Source: Bacteroidota bacterium (GTDB lineage: Bacteria > Bacteroidota > Ignavibacteria > UBA10030 > UBA6906). Taken from it: a stretch of 39,234 nt of DNA. The DNA lies in NCBI GenBank assembly GCA_020846365.1, contig JADLEA010000062.1, positions 1 through 39,234 on the forward strand, in the 5' to 3' direction. Made by a program: the position numbers and the translations under genes. Below are positions 1 through 9,646 of this stretch, piece after piece. The stretch's first letter is position 1; the number at the start of each line of letters is the position of its first letter. The notes beneath the pieces were generated by a model. It had not been told where the DNA came from. It saw only the letters and a program-made list of their open reading frames with translations, and searched no databases.

Positions 1-269
1 CTTGTACCCTTCAGGATAAAAAGCCAGCCATGCTGACCCGATTAAGGTTAAAAAAAAGCGCGTCCAAATGCAACTCGACGGTGTAGCTTCTACTCTTCAT
101 TGTGTGTGTACAATGTAGAAAGGTCCGGTCCCCTGTGCCGTGTCCGCCGTCACGTTATAACTATGTGCCCCAAAAAACGCGCCAACACCCGCGGGACATG
201 TACCATGTGCACACAACGTCGTCATCAGCGCTGCGGATTGCCAATCGCTTGACTCTCATGGGTTTACCG

Positions 270-310
270 AAAAAAAGCATTCTCCTCCGGAGAACGTCCG
301 GAGGAGAATG
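270..310 (-). terminator. Rho-independent terminator at the end of the EPS operon
   Basis: Perfect 13-bp inverted repeat CATTCTCCTCCGG (278-290) / CCGGAGGAGAATG (298-310), 7-nt loop, followed on the minus strand by C then T7 (A7 at 270-276 on +). About 30 nt after the stop of the 339-1445 gene. Confidence 0.93.
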
Positions 311-338
311 GTCAGGGCGTGATACAGCGGGATGCAGA

Positions 339-1445
339 TTACTTGTAGAATTCGCGGATTTTGTCTGCGACGTAGGTGATCTGTTCCTCACTCAGCTCGG
401 GATACATGGGAAGCGAGAGGATCTCCCGGGCCGCTTTTTCCGTAACCGGGAAGTCACCCTCTTTGTACCCCAGGTGCTTGAACGCCGTCTGCATATGCAA
501 CGGGATCGGATAATGCAGTCCGGTGGCAATCCCTTGTGCATCCAGATGTTTCTGTAGCTCGTCCCGGCGGGGAGCGCGAATCACATAGAGATGGTATACA
601 TGCTTGGCGTACGGCATCTCCCGCGGCGTGACGACCCCCGGGATGTCCTTGAGGCGGGCGTTGTAGAGCGCCGCATTCTTCCTTCTTCCCTCTGTCCATG
701 CCGGCAGATGGCGGAATTTCACGCCGAGCACCGCGCCCTGGATGCCTTCCATCCGGTAGTTGTGACCGTACATCTCATGCCAGTATTTCTTTTCCGCGCC
801 ATGATCCCTGATCATCTTGAACTTCCTGGCGAGCTCGGGATCGTTCGTCGCCACAGCACCTCCCTCGCCGTAGGCGCCGAGGTTCTTCCCCGGATAGAAA
901 CTGAACGAAGACGCGATCGAAAGCCCGCCGGTACGCTTGCCCTTGTATTCCGCCAGATGGGACTGTGCGCAGTCTTCGACAAGCGCGATCTTCCGCCGTT
1001 GCGCGATCTCGCGGAGAGGATCCATGTCTGCCGGCTGACCGTAGAGATGGACTGCCACGATGGCCTTGGTGCGCGGCGTAATCTTCGCTTCGACCTTCCG
1101 CGGGTCGATGTTGTAGCTGTCTGCTTCGCAATCCACGAACACCGGAGTCGCCCCGCACAGCGTGGCCCCCCAGGCCGTGGCAATGAACGTGTTTGCCGGG
1201 ATCAACACTTCGTCCCCGGGTCCGATCCCGAGCGCCCAGAGTGCCATGTGATTGCCGTCGGTGCCGGAACTCACGCCGTAGCAATACTGTACGCCGTGTT
1301 CCCGGCCGAACGCGGCCTCGAATTCACTGACCGGTTTGCCGAGGACGTACGCCGTGTTGTCCAGCACGGCGTGGATAGCGGGAAGGACCTCCTCCTTGAT
1401 CGCAGCATATTGCACTTTGAGGTCGAGAAACGGTACACGCATCAT
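339..1445 (-). CDS. DegT/DnrJ/EryC1/StrS family PLP-dependent aminotransferase
   Basis: 368 aa; motifs VPFLDLKVQY, SSGTDGNHMALWALGIGPGDEVLIPANTFIATA, VEDCAQSHLAEYKGKRTG, SFSFYPGKNLGAYGEGGAVATND, IRDHGAEKKYWHEMYGHNYRMEGIQGAVL. Confidence 0.95.
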   Translation of the reverse strand: MMRVPFLDLKVQYAAIKEEVLPAIHAVLDNTAYVLGKPVSEFEAAFGREHGVQYCYGVSSGTDGNHMALWALGIGPGDEVLIPANTFIATAWGATLCGATPVFVDCEADSYNIDPRKVEAKITPRTKAIVAVHLYGQPADMDPLREIAQRRKIALVEDCAQSHLAEYKGKRTGGLSIASSFSFYPGKNLGAYGEGGAVATNDPELARKFKMIRDHGAEKKYWHEMYGHNYRMEGIQGAVLGVKFRHLPAWTEGRRKNAALYNARLKDIPGVVTPREMPYAKHVYHLYVIRAPRRDELQKHLDAQGIATGLHYPIPLHMQTAFKHLGYKEGDFPVTEKAAREILSLPMYPELSEEQITYVADKIREFYK

Positions 1446-1477
1446 ACAATCACCTTTTTGTCAGTTATGGTATTGTT

Positions 1478-1527
1478 CCAGAATGCGACTTCTGGCCTCT
1501 GCGGGTGCGTCGCTTCTATGCGACGCA
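1478..1527. other. Two adjacent intercistronic hairpins
   Basis: CCAGAA-TGCGAC-TTCTGG (1478-1495) and TGCGTCGC-TTCTAT-GCGACGCA (1506-1527), between the stop at 1542 and the start at 1445; no T-tract. Confidence 0.6.
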
Positions 1528-1541
1528 GTCCCGCTCCTCCC

Positions 1542-2699
1542 CTACGGGGATACGGGTGTCCACGTCACTGCATCCTCGCCCGGTCGAGCTCTGACCAGCA
1601 CGCCCTTGTCCGCTGCGGGGCCGAGGATGGCCGGACGCCCATCACGTAGGGAAACGCGCGATGCGTTTCGCGCCCTCCACCACCTCGAGACCTCAAGCGG
1701 AAGGGCATGATACATCCCGTCAAAAGACCTCATCCAGACCAGGAATTCCTCGTACAGGGACAGGCGCTCTTGGGTCATCATGTAATCCGGATGGACGTTG
1801 ATGAGAACCATTCCGCCGTGCCGCATGATCCAGGAGGCCTTCTTCTGCCACACGGCGATGTCCCGATGACCAAGGATCTCAAACAAGGTGTGGTCCTGGG
1901 GCAGAGTCATCGGAAGTTCAACGAGATCGGCAAAGAAGTACGGCCAGATGGTGCAGCACCCACCCGGTTGGGGTTCGTACGGATCCGTGTCAGGGAACGT
2001 CGAATCGTACTCGAAAGGCAATACATGCATCCACTCGGGATTGCGGAGTGTCGACGGAGACCTGAATCCAGCAAGCCCCCATTTGCTGGCGTACACCTTC
2101 ATCTGGTTGACGCGGGCCTCGAATATCTTGCGTGAGGCAAAGAGCTTCCCATCGTGTTTGAGACCGTGCAATCCCAGTTCGAATCCTTCCGCCCGGAGCT
2201 CCTCCAGTATTGCCCAGTCGATAGGGTATCGTTCGGGAACAAAGTTCCAGGATGACGTGAAGCCGTGCTTCTTCTCAAGTGCACCCAATGCGGGTGCCCG
2301 GCGAAGACCTGCATCCCATTCGATGTCGTGAGTGATAACAAATGCGAACTGCTTCCCGTGCGGCCAGAAGGCGCAGGAGTGGGGTGCCTCACCGCCGTTC
2401 AACTGCACGGTCTCAAGCACGTAATCCCTGAGAAGGTCGACGACGCATGGTTCAATCGGCCAGTTCGGGAATTGTCGTTGGGCCTGGCGTGTGATGTAAC
2501 GACGGCGAAGTGCAAGTTGAAGCGGACGGGGAATGAGCGGCTTCATGCGATAGTAGAGATTCAGCAGCGGGTTTCCCCCTCGTTCCAGATACTCCTCGCG
2601 CAGAAAGCGTCGCAGTGCGTCACCTGGATCGGCAGGGAGCGTCGCCTGATCTGAGAATTTCGTGAGATCGCGCAGTGTTGAACCACCTGTCTTTTGCAT
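1542..2699 (-). CDS. Polysaccharide deacetylase family protein
   Basis: 385 aa; FAFVITHDIEWDAG, GLHGLKHDGKLF, GFRSPSTLRNPEW, MVLINVHPDYM fit the NodB-fold motif series. GGGAG upstream of ATG. Confidence 0.85.
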   Translation of the reverse strand: MQKTGGSTLRDLTKFSDQATLPADPGDALRRFLREEYLERGGNPLLNLYYRMKPLIPRPLQLALRRRYITRQAQRQFPNWPIEPCVVDLLRDYVLETVQLNGGEAPHSCAFWPHGKQFAFVITHDIEWDAGLRRAPALGALEKKHGFTSSWNFVPERYPIDWAILEELRAEGFELGLHGLKHDGKLFASRKIFEARVNQMKVYASKWGLAGFRSPSTLRNPEWMHVLPFEYDSTFPDTDPYEPQPGGCCTIWPYFFADLVELPMTLPQDHTLFEILGHRDIAVWQKKASWIMRHGGMVLINVHPDYMMTQERLSLYEEFLVWMRSFDGMYHALPLEVSRWWRARNASRVSLRDGRPAILGPAADKGVLVRARPGEDAVTWTPVSP

Positions 2700-2714
2700 G
2701 CTTGCTCCCGCTGG

Positions 2715-3740
2715 TCATCCAATATGGCGATACATCACCCTTCCTGCCAGGCGCAGGATGGGCAACGGCATATGACGTAACGCCTTTTCTACGCTGTGCA
2801 TCACGTCTTGCCCCTGTCGGGGCGCCGAGTCACTCCACCGTACATACGTCAGATCGCTTTCCTCACTCCCCCAGCTCTGCTTGAACTTGATGAGTCCCTC
2901 GCCCTCAAGGTCCGAGCGCCCGAAATCTACCACGGCCATCGCGTTGGCAATGGCCCACTTGATTGCGTCCCATACAACAGCATGGTTGGGGCACGCCTTA
3001 AGGTAGCGCACGTCTGAGGCGGAATACTTGTGGATGAGTGTTCGATTAAAGGCGAGCCAGACCGAGCCGGCGGCAACGACGCCATCGACAGTGGCGAGGT
3101 TGACGAAGCCCAGGCCTTGTGCGATAATGTGCCGGTGGAGGGATTCGAAAAACCTTCTGGGTTGAGGGGGGATTCCGTGCTTCCGCCGCGTCAGGTCGTT
3201 GAGGCGAACAAACTCGTCCAGTGCCTCCCGGTCCGTCCGCCGTTCTACAACAACGCGAGAGCTCTCCGCCTTCTGGATAGACCATTGCGTGCGCTTCTTG
3301 TTGAGGCGGCTGAACATGGATTGCACATCGCCGGAGACCATCAGGCGGTGATATTTGTATTCGGCAGTTTGCCTGGCGCCGGGATGGTCAGCCCGGGTAC
3401 GGACCTCCGCATACTTCCAGCCGCGGCGCCGACGGTCTGAGGCGAGAGTATCCAACAGGAGAGCAGTGGCATCAGGAGTCACGGTGAGCGGACCGCAGGA
3501 GTCGGTAAAGGGGAGACACACGCCGCGCTTGCCAGTTATCCAGCTGTCAATTTCCATCAGCGGGAGTACACCAATGATCTCGCCATTCTCCTCGACCCCC
3601 AAGCAGCATTGCGGGTAGCCGTATGCCTCGTCGAGGGTTTTCATCCAGGAAGGATGATAAAACAGAGTCGCCTCCGGCATATGGTTCAAGAAGGCAAGCC
3701 ATCGCGGGTCGGCCGCGGGATCTACGGAAATGACCTTCAT
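2715..3740 (-). CDS. FemAB-like GNAT acyltransferase (EPS-cluster type)
   Basis: 341 aa; LFYHPSWMKTLDEAYGY, GVLPLMEIDSWITGKRGVCLPFTDSCGPL, FGRSDLEGEGLIKFKQSWG. ATGA overlap with the upstream gene. Confidence 0.82.
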   Translation of the reverse strand: MKVISVDPAADPRWLAFLNHMPEATLFYHPSWMKTLDEAYGYPQCCLGVEENGEIIGVLPLMEIDSWITGKRGVCLPFTDSCGPLTVTPDATALLLDTLASDRRRRGWKYAEVRTRADHPGARQTAEYKYHRLMVSGDVQSMFSRLNKKRTQWSIQKAESSRVVVERRTDREALDEFVRLNDLTRRKHGIPPQPRRFFESLHRHIIAQGLGFVNLATVDGVVAAGSVWLAFNRTLIHKYSASDVRYLKACPNHAVVWDAIKWAIANAMAVVDFGRSDLEGEGLIKFKQSWGSEESDLTYVRWSDSAPRQGQDVMHSVEKALRHMPLPILRLAGRVMYRHIG

Positions 3741-4798
3741 ACAACCGTCTTTCGCTGTTCCACACGCCGAGATCCAGCCGCAATCTCCTGGAGAACGGAC
3801 ACGATCTCACCCGGAAGGTCTTGTGCTTCAGACGGAAAGAGCTCGGCCTTAGCCCTTCGTGTCACGGGAATCGCGTGCACAGCCTTTGCGTTCTCGATGA
3901 AACGTAATCTGCCCTGATCACTCAGGAACTCATCCAGATATGGTTTGCGACCCGTAAAAATGCTGTACGCGGGAATACCCAGCAACGCCGATTCCCTGTT
4001 CATGGTGCCACCTCCGCTCACGACGATGTCGGAGTGCCAGAGGAGTTGCAGCCCGTCCACCGACTTGGTGAGAAAGCGCACGTTGTCTCGCGCAAGCATG
4101 GCGGGAGGGACCAATCGTTGTTCTGACGCCGTTCGATTCACAATCAGGACGTAGGTATCGTCGCGAAGTCCGAAGTGCTTCAGACACTCCCCAAACAGGG
4201 CTTCGCTCCGGGCGTCGTGATAGTTCGCCGTCGTGCTTGGCGGACGCATTGTTACAAGGATGGCATCTTCCGGAACCCCGATACCTGCACGGAAACCCTC
4301 CACCGGTGAGAATTCTTTCAGATAGATTTGCTCCTTGAAGCCGTGGTATCGGATTACCTTGCTCATCTTATGGCCAGCAGCGATAAGCCGGCTGTCAGGA
4401 ATATAGGCGGGAAACATGACGACCGTGGCAAACGCATCCGCCAGCCGATGCTCGGAAAACTCGTAGTCGTTCATCTCCACGTAGGGGATGCCCCGGATTC
4501 GTGAGGCAATAAGGTGCGTCCGTGAACCATGACTGAAGGAGAGCTGTATGTCCTGGCCCTTCACCATTCGGGTGAGCGAAGCGGCCCTGTGCATGAGATT
4601 TGCCACCTTGCGCACCTTGCTCTTGCCTCCGTGGACTCCGACGGCCGTGTGTGGAATTCCCCAGAGCTTCAGCAGATCTTCCGTCTGAGCATGCTTGCGC
4701 GAAGTCACAAGCGTCTCAATCCCCCGGGAGGACAGCTCCGCAAGAATGGGGCGGAACAGCGGGACGTGAGGTGTGTTGTCTAGGTCGACCCAGTACAT
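3737..4798 (-). CDS. DUF354-family protein (UDP-GlcNAc 2-epimerase/glycosyltransferase-like fold)
   Basis: Start MYWVDLDNTPHVPLFRPILAEL preferred over the longer ORF (4852); LVTSRKHAQTEDLLKLWGIPHTAVGVHGGKS, GGGTMNRESALLGIPAYSIFTGRKPYLDEFL. Confidence 0.85.
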   Translation of the reverse strand: MYWVDLDNTPHVPLFRPILAELSSRGIETLVTSRKHAQTEDLLKLWGIPHTAVGVHGGKSKVRKVANLMHRAASLTRMVKGQDIQLSFSHGSRTHLIASRIRGIPYVEMNDYEFSEHRLADAFATVVMFPAYIPDSRLIAAGHKMSKVIRYHGFKEQIYLKEFSPVEGFRAGIGVPEDAILVTMRPPSTTANYHDARSEALFGECLKHFGLRDDTYVLIVNRTASEQRLVPPAMLARDNVRFLTKSVDGLQLLWHSDIVVSGGGTMNRESALLGIPAYSIFTGRKPYLDEFLSDQGRLRFIENAKAVHAIPVTRRAKAELFPSEAQDLPGEIVSVLQEIAAGSRRVEQRKTVV

Positions 4799-5976
4799 TG
4801 AGAACGCTCCAAGAGTGTGGAAAGCGCCAGGAACATCCATGCGGCTGACCACCGCGCGTAGGGGATCCTGACCGTGTACCAGCGGTTCTTCTGGTAGTAG
4901 AAGTAGCCGCGCCGATGCTGCATATGACGAACCATCCAGCCGGCCACGTTGTGGGCCGTATCTGTCTCGCCAAATCGTGTGAGGGTTAATATGGACTGCG
5001 CCGCCGCAGTGGAATCGATCGGATAGAGACTATTATCGTAGTACTTCGGCTGTGCCTCGTTGACAAAGAAATTCTCCCGATAGTACCGGAACCCGGCTTC
5101 GAGCGCCGGACGGTAATCAGTCTTGCCGGTCCGCTTCACGAACTCGTCCAGGCAATCAAGGATATAGCCGGTATGAAAATTGTCGGCCCAGGAACGCGAG
5201 TCTCCCAGCGCATACGCCCAGGCGCCGTTTGCCTGCTGGTGCCGCACGACAAACCGGACGGTCCGCTCGGCGGTCTCTATCAGCGATTGATCTCCCGTCA
5301 GTGTGAACACCTGGCAGAGAAGACGCGCGCCTTTCATGGTCGCATTCAGGACGACGTTGTCGTCCATCGGCGAATAGGAAAAACAAAACATCCCGTCTGA
5401 TTCCATGCGCCTGAGATCCCTGAGCACGAAACGCGAGGCACTGATGCAAAACTCCCGTGCCTCGTCAATCCCCAACCTCTCATACGCATGGAAGAGTGCA
5501 TTGGTGATGAAGCCCGTGGCAACCACTGTGGGAGTGTACGCAGGGAAACAAGCGTAGCGTGCTTCCCAGTCGAAATCGTATCCCCAACACGCGCCGCTGT
5601 ACCCCTTCGTCTGCAGTCCCCCCAGCATCGTCATGCATCGACGAATCTCCCCTTCCAGTTCCTCCCTCCGTTCCGGAATGGCCAGCGCAAGTGCGGTGTA
5701 CGCCTGGATGCAGAGACCGAGCGTGACCGGGTTCAATCCACCTCGTATGCCCAAGAGCGGACGGATGTTGACCGGAAGCCTCTTTACAACCTGTTGAGAT
5801 CCCCACCGGATAACTTTCGTGTTCCGCAGGACAGGGAGACGGAAAAGCGGAGACGTGAGGGCGTCGTACGGATCGTACCCCCGATAGTCGGCTGTTCTGA
5901 GATAGCTTTCGACCCGCAGCGCTGCATCTCGGACGAGAGACCGATCTGCGAGGTTACGCGAGCGTGACACCGGCAC
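4780..5976 (-). CDS. Alpha/alpha-toroid (six-hairpin-like) protein of unknown activity in EPS cluster
   Basis: 398 aa, repeated helical pairs (CWGYDFDWEARYACFPAYTPTVVATGFITNALFHAY; GAWAYALGDSRSWADNFHTGYILDCLDEF; SLYPIDSTAAAQSILTL). Overlaps both neighbours. Confidence 0.7.
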   Translation of the reverse strand: MPVSRSRNLADRSLVRDAALRVESYLRTADYRGYDPYDALTSPLFRLPVLRNTKVIRWGSQQVVKRLPVNIRPLLGIRGGLNPVTLGLCIQAYTALALAIPERREELEGEIRRCMTMLGGLQTKGYSGACWGYDFDWEARYACFPAYTPTVVATGFITNALFHAYERLGIDEAREFCISASRFVLRDLRRMESDGMFCFSYSPMDDNVVLNATMKGARLLCQVFTLTGDQSLIETAERTVRFVVRHQQANGAWAYALGDSRSWADNFHTGYILDCLDEFVKRTGKTDYRPALEAGFRYYRENFFVNEAQPKYYDNSLYPIDSTAAAQSILTLTRFGETDTAHNVAGWMVRHMQHRRGYFYYQKNRWYTVRIPYARWSAAWMFLALSTLLERSQCTGST

Positions 5977-8104
5977 CCTCCTTGAGGGATTCCATCACGG
6001 CAAAGGTAACGAGAGTAGCATCTACGCACTGTTCGAACGTGAGCAATGGCGCCGTTTCCCCACGGATAAGCCGGACGAAATGCCGGACTTCCTCGACATG
6101 GCCCTTCGATCCGTCGTACGATTTCTTCGACTGCTTGCCTCTGGCGAAGAATCGCACTTCCTTGAAATTATCCATGACGGCCGACTTCCCCGCACCGAAC
6201 ACTTCGCAATACTCCTTCCCCATCGCCGCATCACCGTTGGCTAGGTACGTAAGTGTGCCGACTGACCCGTCGGCGAACGTTACGGTCGCGACGATGGATT
6301 CAGGGGACGAACGGACGCCTCCGCCCAGAGACAGCGCACGGGCAACCACATGTACGGGGCGGGCGCCGATGAGGAACTGCATGCAATCGATGAAATGGCA
6401 TCCTTCTCCGATCATCCGTCCGCCTTGTCCTGCAGACAGGATCCAGTGTGTTGCGGGCAGGGATCCGGCATTGACGCGGTAGCTCACGACCAACGGCTCC
6501 CGTCGGTTCTCAAAGAATTCCGCTATGTCCTTGAAGGGCTTGGAGAACCTCCGATTGAACCCTACCATCACATGTTTCCCTGCCGCCTGTGGAGACTGCT
6601 CCCGCAGTGAGACAATGCGTGCGAGCTCTTCGCGCGTCACCGCAAGGGGTTTCTCCACGAATACGTGTTTTCCTTTTGTGAGGGCTTCATAGACAAATTG
6701 CGCGTGCGTGTCGTGCCGTGTGGCAATAACCGCTGCATCCACGGCAGGATCTTCGACAACGATGGCGGCCTCCGTCCCGCACTCCTGGAAACCGAATTTG
6801 TCTGCGACAGACTTTGCATTAACGGGAGTTCCGGTCACCACGCTTTTGAGCAAGACCGGAAGCTTCTTCATGGGCGGAAGCAGGTAGGATTGGGCGAAGT
6901 TTCCCGCCCCGATGAAGCCGACAGAGGTGCGTGTGTCTGCCGGTGAGGCGGCGGCTACGCTGACGCGACGCACGCGGGGTTTGGTCGCATCAACGGCGTC
7001 AGGATAGGTGATCAGCACGCCCAAGTACTTCTCTCCCTTCCGCGTGATCAGATCGTATGCTTTCAGCGCGTCGGCAATGGCGAAACGGTGCGTGATGAGC
7101 GGGCGGACATCGATGCAGCGTCGCGCAATCAGGTCGATGACCGATGCCATGTTCCGGTTCTCCGTCCAGCGCACGTACCCGATGGGATAGTCCTCCCCCC
7201 GGTCCTCGTACGCAGGATCGTAGCGACCCGGCCCGTAGGAGCAGGAGATGCGAAGATCCAGTTCCTTCTCATAGAAGGGAGATCGTGGGACATTCATGCC
7301 AACTGCGCCGACCACGACGGTACGGGATTTCTTGCGTGCCATCTTCAGGGAGAGCTCCAGCGGCTCGTTGGACTGCGTCGAGGCGGTGATAATCACCGCG
7401 TCGGTTCCGTATCCTTGCGTCATGGCCTCGATATGGCGTACCGCCTCCACATTGCTCCAGAGGCAATCCATGCACCCGAGCTGGCGGGCCAGAGCCCAGT
7501 GGGCGTCCGTTACGTCCAGCCCGATAACTCTGCATCCGTTGGCTCTGAGAAGTTGGACTGTCAACAGCCCCAGGAGTCCCAGCCCAATGACCGCGACGGT
7601 CTCGCCTATCTGCACCTGGGCCTGCCGGACGCCCTGCAATGCAATGGCGCCGATCGTGGCAAACGATCCCTCCTCAAAGGTCACGTCGGCCGGGAGTTTG
7701 GCGGCCAGGTGCTTCGGAATGGAGACGAGTTCAGCGTGGTACGCCGGGCCGCCACAGGCTACCCTGTCTCCGGGGACGAACCCGTCAACATCCGACGCGA
7801 TGACGATGCCAGCAGAGCTATACCCCAGCTCTTTGTAGTTGTCGAGTCTGTTTTTGACTTTCTTGTACGTGGCGACGAGACCTTCGCTTTTCACGTTCTC
7901 GAGAACCTGACGCACAAGGTCAGGTCGTGACCGGGCCTTTCCCACCATCGATGCGCGCGCCGTTTCAACGGACGTGCGTTCCGTCCCGGCGCTGATGAGA
8001 GAACTCCCGGTACGGACGAGGAGCGATCCCTTATCAAGTGTGGGGTCGGGGAGTTCTTCCACCCTCATCTCGCCCGTCTTCTGATACTGAATCACCTGAA
8101 GCAT
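5954..8104 (-). CDS. Bi-domain oxidoreductase: Zn-dependent alcohol dehydrogenase-like + Gfo/Idh/MocA
   Basis: N-terminal MDR part (GDRVACGGPAYHAELVSIPKHLAAKLP, VAVIGLGLLGLLTVQLLRANG) fused to Gfo/Idh/MocA part (TSVGFIGAGNFAQSYLLPPMKK, KHVFVEKPLAV, EGCHFIDCMQFLIGA). Start at 8104 preceded by GAGGAG. Confidence 0.92.
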   Translation of the reverse strand: MLQVIQYQKTGEMRVEELPDPTLDKGSLLVRTGSSLISAGTERTSVETARASMVGKARSRPDLVRQVLENVKSEGLVATYKKVKNRLDNYKELGYSSAGIVIASDVDGFVPGDRVACGGPAYHAELVSIPKHLAAKLPADVTFEEGSFATIGAIALQGVRQAQVQIGETVAVIGLGLLGLLTVQLLRANGCRVIGLDVTDAHWALARQLGCMDCLWSNVEAVRHIEAMTQGYGTDAVIITASTQSNEPLELSLKMARKKSRTVVVGAVGMNVPRSPFYEKELDLRISCSYGPGRYDPAYEDRGEDYPIGYVRWTENRNMASVIDLIARRCIDVRPLITHRFAIADALKAYDLITRKGEKYLGVLITYPDAVDATKPRVRRVSVAAASPADTRTSVGFIGAGNFAQSYLLPPMKKLPVLLKSVVTGTPVNAKSVADKFGFQECGTEAAIVVEDPAVDAAVIATRHDTHAQFVYEALTKGKHVFVEKPLAVTREELARIVSLREQSPQAAGKHVMVGFNRRFSKPFKDIAEFFENRREPLVVSYRVNAGSLPATHWILSAGQGGRMIGEGCHFIDCMQFLIGARPVHVVARALSLGGGVRSSPESIVATVTFADGSVGTLTYLANGDAAMGKEYCEVFGAGKSAVMDNFKEVRFFARGKQSKKSYDGSKGHVEEVRHFVRLIRGETAPLLTFEQCVDATLVTFAVMESLKEGAGVTLA

Positions 8105-8488
8105 CGGAAACTCCTCATTTTTCTTGGTCGATGAAACCACCGCTCGGCGCGCACAGTGTCGCCGTAGTCACTTCACGTCACGCTTCATGCCCAACCCCAC
8201 ATGCTGCTCACCTCTGCCGCTGCACGCCCGCTATTGTCACGCTGAAGTACGCTTGAGCCTTCTAATTTCGCAAACTCCCGAAACTGTGGGGTGATTGCCG
8301 TCACACGCCACCCGACCTCGTGTCAGCAAGCCTTCTACCCTGATCACAAAGATAGGCGATTTCAGCAACAGGCGCCAGGCCAGAACCCTCTCAGGCGGGG
8401 CCGTGGCATACGGACAATGCCGTCGTGTCGCGCCGCCCGGGGACGCACTGCCGCGACTGGCATCATCGATCGCCGGAGGGCTTGCAGG

Positions 8489-9646
8489 TCATGCCTGCCC
8501 GGCCTCCCTCCTGGAGTCCCGCGCCTTCCGGAAGAGTTCATCCATCTGCCTAACGAAGATTTCCAGCCGAAAGCGAGTCTCATAAGCGCGTCGGGCCTCG
8601 ACCGCAAACCTCCTATAGACCTGTGCATCCGCCATGATCAGCCGCATACCCCGGTAGAGTTCCTCTGCCGAGTTGTCCTTCATGAGATAGCCGGTCTTCC
8701 CGTCCTCCACCGTGTCGGGGATGGCACCGACCGGAGTTGCTATGACGGGAAGTCCGAAGGCAAATGCCTCAAGCATGGTCACGGGTTGGCCATCCCAAAA
8801 CGAGGGATGCACGAGCGCCGTGGCATTCCGAAACACCGCCCATTTGGCGTCGCCTACGAGCAATCCATGGAGAGTGAGCAGAGGATCCAGACCGCGATCG
8901 CGTATCCATGCATGCACCTCATCTCGGAGGGTCGGACTCTCCCACTCTCCCACGAGATGCACGTGCACCTCTTGTCCGCGGGCATGGCAAGATTCCAGGA
9001 AGCCGAGGAGTGTCCAGAGGCCCTTCGCAGGTGAAAGCTTCCCCACATAGAGCAACTGCGGAACCTGGTGAAGATGGTAATCCCTCTCGCCTTCCGCGGC
9101 CTCGCAGGAAATGCCGTTCGAGACACTCACGGCGTTTGTCAAGCCCAGAGCCTTGAGCCGCAAAGCCAGCGAAGGGGAGAGAACGCGGACCGCAAACACG
9201 GGTCGCAGGATCCACATACCAAATCTCTTCTTCCAGCCGTGTTTCTCGATAAAGGGGAACGCAGCACCTGCCAGATCACCCACGACAGCAACGCGCAAAA
9301 TGCGTGCGATGAGAAGTATCGGGCTCGTACGCAGAAACGACGGAAAGTCTTTGGGAATGTCGATATAGACTGCGTGAGGCCGAGTCCGGATGATCCGTCG
9401 TGCGGAAATGAACACATAGGTCAATCCGAATCGGAGATTGTCGAGGGTAAGACGTCCTTGTGATTGTTTGGAATGCCGCACACGTGTGAACTCGAGTATG
9501 TCGTACGCGTTTTGGAAGGCGTCCAGAAGAGAACGTGCTATGATTTCGCCTCCGCCATAGGGAGGTGGAGTGCGAAGGATCAGGAGGACTCGTCTGTCGG
9601 GTTCGAGCGGAGTACTCTTGCTTTGTGGATGTTTATGCATCCACAA
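8489..9646 (-). CDS. Glycosyltransferase family 4 protein
   Basis: 385 aa; YVGKLSPAKGLWTLLGFLE, VHPSFWDGQPVTMLEAFAFGLPVIATPVGAIPDTVEDGKTGYL. Confidence 0.93.
   Translation of the reverse strand: MWMHKHPQSKSTPLEPDRRVLLILRTPPPYGGGEIIARSLLDAFQNAYDILEFTRVRHSKQSQGRLTLDNLRFGLTYVFISARRIIRTRPHAVYIDIPKDFPSFLRTSPILLIARILRVAVVGDLAGAAFPFIEKHGWKKRFGMWILRPVFAVRVLSPSLALRLKALGLTNAVSVSNGISCEAAEGERDYHLHQVPQLLYVGKLSPAKGLWTLLGFLESCHARGQEVHVHLVGEWESPTLRDEVHAWIRDRGLDPLLTLHGLLVGDAKWAVFRNATALVHPSFWDGQPVTMLEAFAFGLPVIATPVGAIPDTVEDGKTGYLMKDNSAEELYRGMRLIMADAQVYRRFAVEARRAYETRFRLEIFVRQMDELFRKARDSRREAGQA

Noticed and set aside
1-338. ORFs 102-557 (+) and 161-391 (-) at the left end
   Set aside because: They overlap the intrinsic terminator and the 3' end of the DegT gene; no motif or RBS. 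Left 260 bp treated as non-coding or unresolved.
591-1649. 352-aa plus-strand ORF antisense to the DegT aminotransferase
   Set aside because: Opposite strand encodes a convincing aminotransferase; the antisense translation is Arg/His/Pro-rich with no recognisable motif.
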